Shown here one piece after another: positions 60,073 through 64,000 of a stretch of 64,000 nt of DNA. The position numbers were made by a program, and so were the translations under genes. The notes beneath the pieces are model-generated. The model made no database searches and was not told the DNA's origin. It worked only from the letters and a program-made list of their open reading frames with translations. Source of the DNA: Deltaproteobacteria bacterium (GTDB lineage: Bacteria > Desulfobacterota > Syntrophobacteria > BM002); the NCBI GenBank assembly GCA_019309045.1, contig JAFDGZ010000022.1:1-64000 (forward strand), read 5' to 3'. The first letter of the stretch is position 1; every line of letters begins with the position of its first letter.

Positions 60073-62097
60073 TTAATGGCTCTCGATTATTCTTGCATCT
60101 ACTACCATATAACCCTCCTGGTAGGCCAGGACAGGGTTGAGATCTATTTCGAGTATATGCGGATTTTTTTCAGCAATGGCCGCCACAGTGAGCAGGCAGT
60201 CTGCCAGAGCGTTGCTGTCTACAGGCGGCTGGCCACGGTAGCCGAACAGCACTCGAGATCCTTGCAGTTCCTTGATCATATTGAGCGCCTCCTGACGGCT
60301 CAGGGGCAGCAGCCTCAAGCTGACGTCCCGAAAGATCTCCACCAGGATGCCTCCGAGGCCGAAGAGTATGACCGGGCCGAACTGGGGGTCGCGCCTCATG
60401 CCAATGATGACTTCCACGCCCGCCGGGGCCATTTTGCTCACCATGACCCCCTCCAATCGAGCATGGGGATGGGCGGCGGCAGCGGCAGCCATGATCTCGC
60501 TGAAACCCTTTTCCACTGCCTCTGCCGAATTGACATTCAGGTGCACGCCTCCCACGTCGCTCTTGTGAACAATGTCCGCAGAGCAGATCTTGAGTGCCAC
60601 AGGAAAGCCCTGCTGCCGGGCGCTTTCTACTGCTGCTGCAGGGCTGTCCGCCAGGCGGAAAGGCGTGACGGTCAAGCCGGCCTCGGCAATCCGAGACATG
60701 GCCAGGTGGGGCGGCAGCTGGCGGCCGCTTACCGGCGAAGTAAGGGTGGGCGAAGAGGGCGCTGCAAGCTTGTTGGCTGCCAGCACCCTGGCCAGGGCCT
60801 TCACTCCCCGCTCCGGAGTTGGAAAAACCGGAATGCCGGCAAGGTGCATCTTTTCACGCTCGGCGCGCTCCACCTCAGCGCCGCCCAGGAAGATGACCAG
60901 CTCATTGGCGCCGGCTGAGACCACCTCGCTGGCGCCCACCACCGGGTCTCCGAAGATTACCCCCACCGTATCATAGCTGTGGCGAGTCGCCTGGATCACC
61001 TCAGCGAACATGGCGGCAGTAGCGTCGCCAGTGAGATCAATGGGGTTGGTCTTGATGGCATGCGGCGGCACAAGAGGGGTGATTTTTTCAGCCAGTTCCC
61101 GGGGCAGCTCTGCAGCGTCCAGGCCTTCCTGCTCTGCCTGGTCCATAGCGAGTATTGCCGCCCCTCCGGAGGTGGTGACGAAAAGAATTCGATTGCCTTT
61201 TGGTGGAGTCAAGTAGGCGAAACCCTTGGCAAAATCATAAAATTCCTCGATGGTGTGGGCCCGGCAGACATTGTATCGTTTGAACAGGGCGTCGTAAATG
61301 GCGTCGGCTCCGGCAAGAGCCTTGGTGTGAGATTCTGCCGCCACTTTTCCCCTAGGAGTTCTGCCCGACTTGAGTACCACCAGTGGCTTGCGCAACTGTT
61401 CCAAGGCGCTGTTGAATTGTGCTGGCCGTTTGACGCCCTCGATATAGGCAGCTATGACCTCGGTGTGTGGATCCTGGTTGAAATAAGAGATCAGGTCGGC
61501 CTCGTCTACATCAGCCCGATTGCCCATGCTGACGAAGCAGGAAACGCCGAGCTTTTCCTCCGAGAACCAGTCCATCATGGCTGCGCCAACCGTGCCGCTT
61601 TGAGAGATGACGGCAACCTTTCCCCTGTAAGTGAGCAATGGCCATGAGGCGCACAGGGGATGGTGGGGATTGTTCACCCCCTGGCAGTTGGGGCCAATAA
61701 GCCTGATGCCGGTCTGCCCACATATGGCGACCAGTTCCTCCTGCAGCCTTTCACCTTCGGCGCCGGCCTCGCTGAAGCCGCCAGTGATGATTATGGCGCC
61801 CTTGACCCCTGCCTCGCCGCACTCCTGCAAGGTCTGCGGCACAAATCTGGCAGGGATAATGATCACCGCCAGATCGGGAGGCTCCGGGATCTCCTTGATG
61901 CCAGCCCAGCAGGGCAGGTCGAGAATTCTGTCCGCCTTGGGGTTCACGGGATAGATGGCGCCGGTAAAACCGCTGTCCACAATGTTCTTGAGGATCTCGT
62001 GTCCAAGTTTATCTGGGCTGGTGGAAGCTCCTATTACCGCCACGCTTTGAGGTCTGAGGGTGGCTTGCAGCCGGCCGAATGCATCAGTGGCCGTCAT
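60073..62097 (-). CDS. Acyl-CoA synthetase (ADP-forming), fused alpha-beta (acetate-CoA ligase type)
   Basis: A 674-residue protein. The alpha part has a CoA-binding domain (SVAVIGASTSPDKLGHEIL), succinyl-CoA-ligase-like domains (VISQSGTVGAAMMDWF, SMGNRADVD) and a conserved His in AAESHTKALAGAD. The C-terminal beta part is ATP-grasp (GFPVALKICSADIVHKSDVGGV, VEVIIGMRRDPQFGP, LEIDLNPVLA). It makes ATP from acyl-CoA, giving acid plus CoA. AGGAGG precedes ATG 62097. A thioesterase gene lies upstream, an energy-linked acyl-CoA disposal pair. The chain specificity is unknown. Confidence 0.94.
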   Translation of the reverse strand: MTATDAFGRLQATLRPQSVAVIGASTSPDKLGHEILKNIVDSGFTGAIYPVNPKADRILDLPCWAGIKEIPEPPDLAVIIIPARFVPQTLQECGEAGVKGAIIITGGFSEAGAEGERLQEELVAICGQTGIRLIGPNCQGVNNPHHPLCASWPLLTYRGKVAVISQSGTVGAAMMDWFSEEKLGVSCFVSMGNRADVDEADLISYFNQDPHTEVIAAYIEGVKRPAQFNSALEQLRKPLVVLKSGRTPRGKVAAESHTKALAGADAIYDALFKRYNVCRAHTIEEFYDFAKGFAYLTPPKGNRILFVTTSGGAAILAMDQAEQEGLDAAELPRELAEKITPLVPPHAIKTNPIDLTGDATAAMFAEVIQATRHSYDTVGVIFGDPVVGASEVVSAGANELVIFLGGAEVERAEREKMHLAGIPVFPTPERGVKALARVLAANKLAAPSSPTLTSPVSGRQLPPHLAMSRIAEAGLTVTPFRLADSPAAAVESARQQGFPVALKICSADIVHKSDVGGVHLNVNSAEAVEKGFSEIMAAAAAAHPHARLEGVMVSKMAPAGVEVIIGMRRDPQFGPVILFGLGGILVEIFRDVSLRLLPLSRQEALNMIKELQGSRVLFGYRGQPPVDSNALADCLLTVAAIAEKNPHILEIDLNPVLAYQEGYMVVDARIIESH

Positions 62098-62269
62098 GGT
62101 CAACCTCCTTTTGCTGAGATGCTTAGAGTTGCGGTTCCAGTGTGCCGGCAAAGGCTTGCACCTGCTGGCAGGGCTGCTTCGGCAACTGGCCAGACATCTC
62201 CTCGAGCTCTGGGTACTGCCCGGTGATGGAATGCTGGCGCTGTCATACCAGTGAGGGCAACAATAGTTT

Positions 62270-62677
62270 TCAGCTGGTGATCTTGTTTGCCTTTTCAGCG
62301 ACCTTGGCGTTGAATTTATCCGTCTGGATGATGAAGCGTTGGTGCACTGCCTCGCCGATCTTTTCGACCTCGTCAAAACCCACAACCTCGAAGGTGAGCT
62401 TTCTGCCGTCAATCTCAGTGAGTTTGGCCTCGAAGCGCACCTTCATACCAAGGGGTGTGGCTGCCAGGTGGCTGAACTTCATGCCGATGCCCACCGTTTG
62501 CTGTCCTGATTCCAGATGGGCCAGGACCATATCGGCGCACACCTCCTCGATGTGTCCCACCATTGCTCGGGTGGCATAGACATTGGGTACATGCGGGTAG
62601 ACTCTCTGGGCAGACATCTCTGAGGTAGTCTGACGTTCCAGGGTGTGTGTCATGCCAACTTCCAACGATTGTGCCAT
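62270..62677 (-). CDS. FlK-type (fluoroacetyl-CoA thioesterase-like) hot-dog protein
   Basis: A 135-residue hot-dog fold protein with the family blocks VYATRAMVGHIEEVCADM, GQQTVGIGMKFSHLAATPLGM and KIGEAVHQRFII. The residue after VYAT and the Glu in GHIEEVC sit where FlK has catalytic Thr and Glu. It probably hydrolyses a short acyl-CoA. GAGGAG precedes ATG 62677. It is 172 bases upstream of the ADP-forming acyl-CoA synthetase gene. Confidence 0.85.
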   Translation of the reverse strand: MAQSLEVGMTHTLERQTTSEMSAQRVYPHVPNVYATRAMVGHIEEVCADMVLAHLESGQQTVGIGMKFSHLAATPLGMKVRFEAKLTEIDGRKLTFEVVGFDEVEKIGEAVHQRFIIQTDKFNAKVAEKANKITS

Positions 62678-62892
62678 GGCTGTCTCCTCTTGCACCATAG
62701 TTTCTGCGACAGAAAACCCACAAAACTGTCTGGAACCGGCGTGGTGTCAGTCCACCGATTCTCAGGTGTCCGCTTGATTTGCCTGCTGCTCAGCACTTCG
62801 ATTCGCATATGCAGCGAGGTATTTTGTTGATAAACCTCGAAGCCTTTGCTCACCTAGCAGCAAGTCCCGAGTAAATAAGTCCATCATTGAAC

Positions 62893-63666
62893 TTATGAAT
62901 CGAAGGACCCGGACAACCCATAGAACCTGCAGGTATTGGCCGCAGTTGACTCTGCAACTTTCTCTGGCGGCCATTGTAACAGTTTTGCCAGCAGGGACAC
63001 AACCTTTTCCAGAAACACTGGCTCGTTTCTCGGCTGATCAGGGAAGGGAGACAGGGCTGGTGAATCGGTTTCCACCAGGAGGAGTTCTGGGTCCAGGGTG
63101 GCCACGGCTCGCTGCAGCTCCAAATTGCTGAAGAGAAGAGCGGAAAATGACAGGTAGAAGCCGCGGCTGGCAGCTTTGCGCGCCACAGCGCTGCTGCCAT
63201 TGAAAGAATGAAACAGAACCCGGGTGCGGGCGCAGCTGAGCATCTCCAGGGTCTGCTCTTCAGCCAGACGGGCGTGTACTACCAGGGGAAGATTCCATTG
63301 TTCAGCGTGCTCCAGGGCCTGCTCCAGCAGGAGAAACTGCCGCTGTCGGCGGCGCTGATCCCTTACATGGTGGAAATCCGGGCCCGCCTCTCCCACTGCC
63401 ACCAGTTCATGTCTGACTGAGGCAATGGCCTGCCAGAGCTTCTGCATCCGGCGGTCATCCAGGTATGCTGCCACTCTGGGATGGTAGCCTGCACTGAGGT
63501 GGACAAAACCAGGGTAGTCTCTCTTTATCTCCAGACTCTTGTGCAGACTCTGCTCGTCCACTGCAGAGATGACCAGGCCGGCAAGGCGGTGGCAGGCCCG
63601 CTGCATGACCTCATGCCGATCATGACAGTACTTTTCTGAATAGATGTGGCAGTGGGCATCGATCAT
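62893..63666 (-). CDS. TatD-family metal-dependent hydrolase
   Basis: A 257-residue amidohydrolase-fold protein. The metal site is visible as DAHCHIY (HxH), VGEAGPDF (Glu), VVHARL and LLVETDSPAL (Asp). TatD proteins have 3'-5' DNase activity in tests. ATG 63666 gives the usual MIDAHCH start; ATG 63717 would add 17 residues and neither has a good ribosome site. The 62678-62892 gap shows nothing. Confidence 0.88.
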   Translation of the reverse strand: MIDAHCHIYSEKYCHDRHEVMQRACHRLAGLVISAVDEQSLHKSLEIKRDYPGFVHLSAGYHPRVAAYLDDRRMQKLWQAIASVRHELVAVGEAGPDFHHVRDQRRRQRQFLLLEQALEHAEQWNLPLVVHARLAEEQTLEMLSCARTRVLFHSFNGSSAVARKAASRGFYLSFSALLFSNLELQRAVATLDPELLLVETDSPALSPFPDQPRNEPVFLEKVVSLLAKLLQWPPEKVAESTAANTCRFYGLSGSFDS

Positions 63667-63762
63667 GGCGGTGCTGGTCGAACCGAGCTGTTGCTGAAGC
63701 GGCTGTTTCAATAACATGGCGTCGTGTCAGAGGCTTGCCCTATCAGCCATCCTCTCTGGCAG

Positions 63763-64000
63763 CTAGCGAACCAGTGCGGCAGACTCGGACACCACTCCGA
63801 ACAGGCTCTCTTGCAAATGAGGATGGTCGAGAAGCTGATCACCAGTGCCCGAAAGGGTGATTCTGCCTTCTTCCAGGAGATAGGCCCGGGTGGCAACCTT
63901 GAGAATTCTTCGCACGTGCTGCCCGGCGAGGAACAGAGTAATGCCGTGCCGGCGGATCACTTTCAGGGTGTGGCACAGTCTGTTCACATCCCTGGGCGCC
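63763..64000 (-). CDS. ABC transporter ATP-binding protein, C-terminal fragment (LivF-like)
   Basis: The frame runs off the window edge. The visible 78 residues (RRHGITLFLAGQHVRRILKVATRAYLLEEGRI... then GDQLLDHPHLQESLFG) match the C-terminal end of LivF-type branched-chain amino acid ABC ATPases. The Walker motifs lie outside the window. The usual VEQN reads AGQH here. No more can be said. Confidence 0.8.
   Translation of the reverse strand, partial: APRDVNRLCHTLKVIRRHGITLFLAGQHVRRILKVATRAYLLEEGRITLSGTGDQLLDHPHLQESLFGVVSESAALVR

Overview
The window reads as a chromosomal segment of an anaerobic, GC-rich bacterium of the former Deltaproteobacteria (Desulfobacterota, sulfate-reducer/syntroph type). 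The assignment is inferred from gene content: an acyl-CoA dehydratase activase system, a fused ADP-forming acyl-CoA synthetase with an FlK-type thioesterase, an AmmeMemoRadiSam radical-SAM protein, many NtrC-type sigma-54 activators, a MerR protein with a cysteine/tryptophan (two-CW-like) tail, a TauE/SafE exporter of the sulfate-reducer type, and a tmRNA tag ending in AVAA. No rRNA, tRNA, CRISPR array or intact insertion sequence was seen. Both window edges cut genes: a transposase-like fragment on the left and a LivF-like ABC ATPase on the right.

Layout. 1-830: transposase remnant, a small GIY-YIG nuclease gene and two 90-bp direct repeats abutting the 3' end of ssrA. 831-10600 (minus strand): a long translation/secretion/RNA-modification block, ffh-rpsP-khpA-rimM-trmD-RNA methyltransferase-rplS-rnhB-yraN-rsmI-ptsH-ptsI-smpB-ssrA. 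10877-14375 (plus): an Fo-only ATP synthase operon with two c-subunit genes, one of them a double hairpin, both carrying a two-glutamate Na+-type signature. 14575-16906: LOG-family protein and RNase G. 17432-20375: a small protein, a USP-like protein, a 28-residue membrane peptide and a SLC13/TrkA-C transporter.

20666-35811 is a signalling and ion-transport region. It opens with a Lon protease that has a response-regulator receiver domain inserted between its helical linker and its AAA+ module. It converges on a histidine kinase/NtrC pair whose receiver is about 59 % identical to the one inside Lon, so one kinase may control both transcription and proteolysis. Next come two CLC proteins with C-terminal CBS domains flanking a second kinase/NtrC pair and a lone PTS EIIA preceded by a well-formed sigma-54 promoter, then a tandem USP and a TauE/SafE exporter with a small membrane partner.

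35884-51704: dehydratase activase (two proteins), two-CW-type MerR regulator divergent from ilvD, methyltransferase, radical-SAM AmrS, RadC, a candidate structured small RNA, PilZ-like protein, M3-like peptidase, purA, htpX and hsp20. 52084-64000: purL, purQ and alr on the plus strand, meeting a minus-strand cluster: livF-like fragment, tatD, FlK-type thioesterase, ADP-forming acyl-CoA synthetase, a predicted amidoligase and two class-II glutamine amidotransferases.

The three most original items are the receiver-Lon fusion with its matching two-component system, the amidoligase plus paired (one apparently degenerate) amidotransferases, and the hybrid two-carboxylate c-ring. All functional statements come from reading translated sequence by eye; no database search was run.
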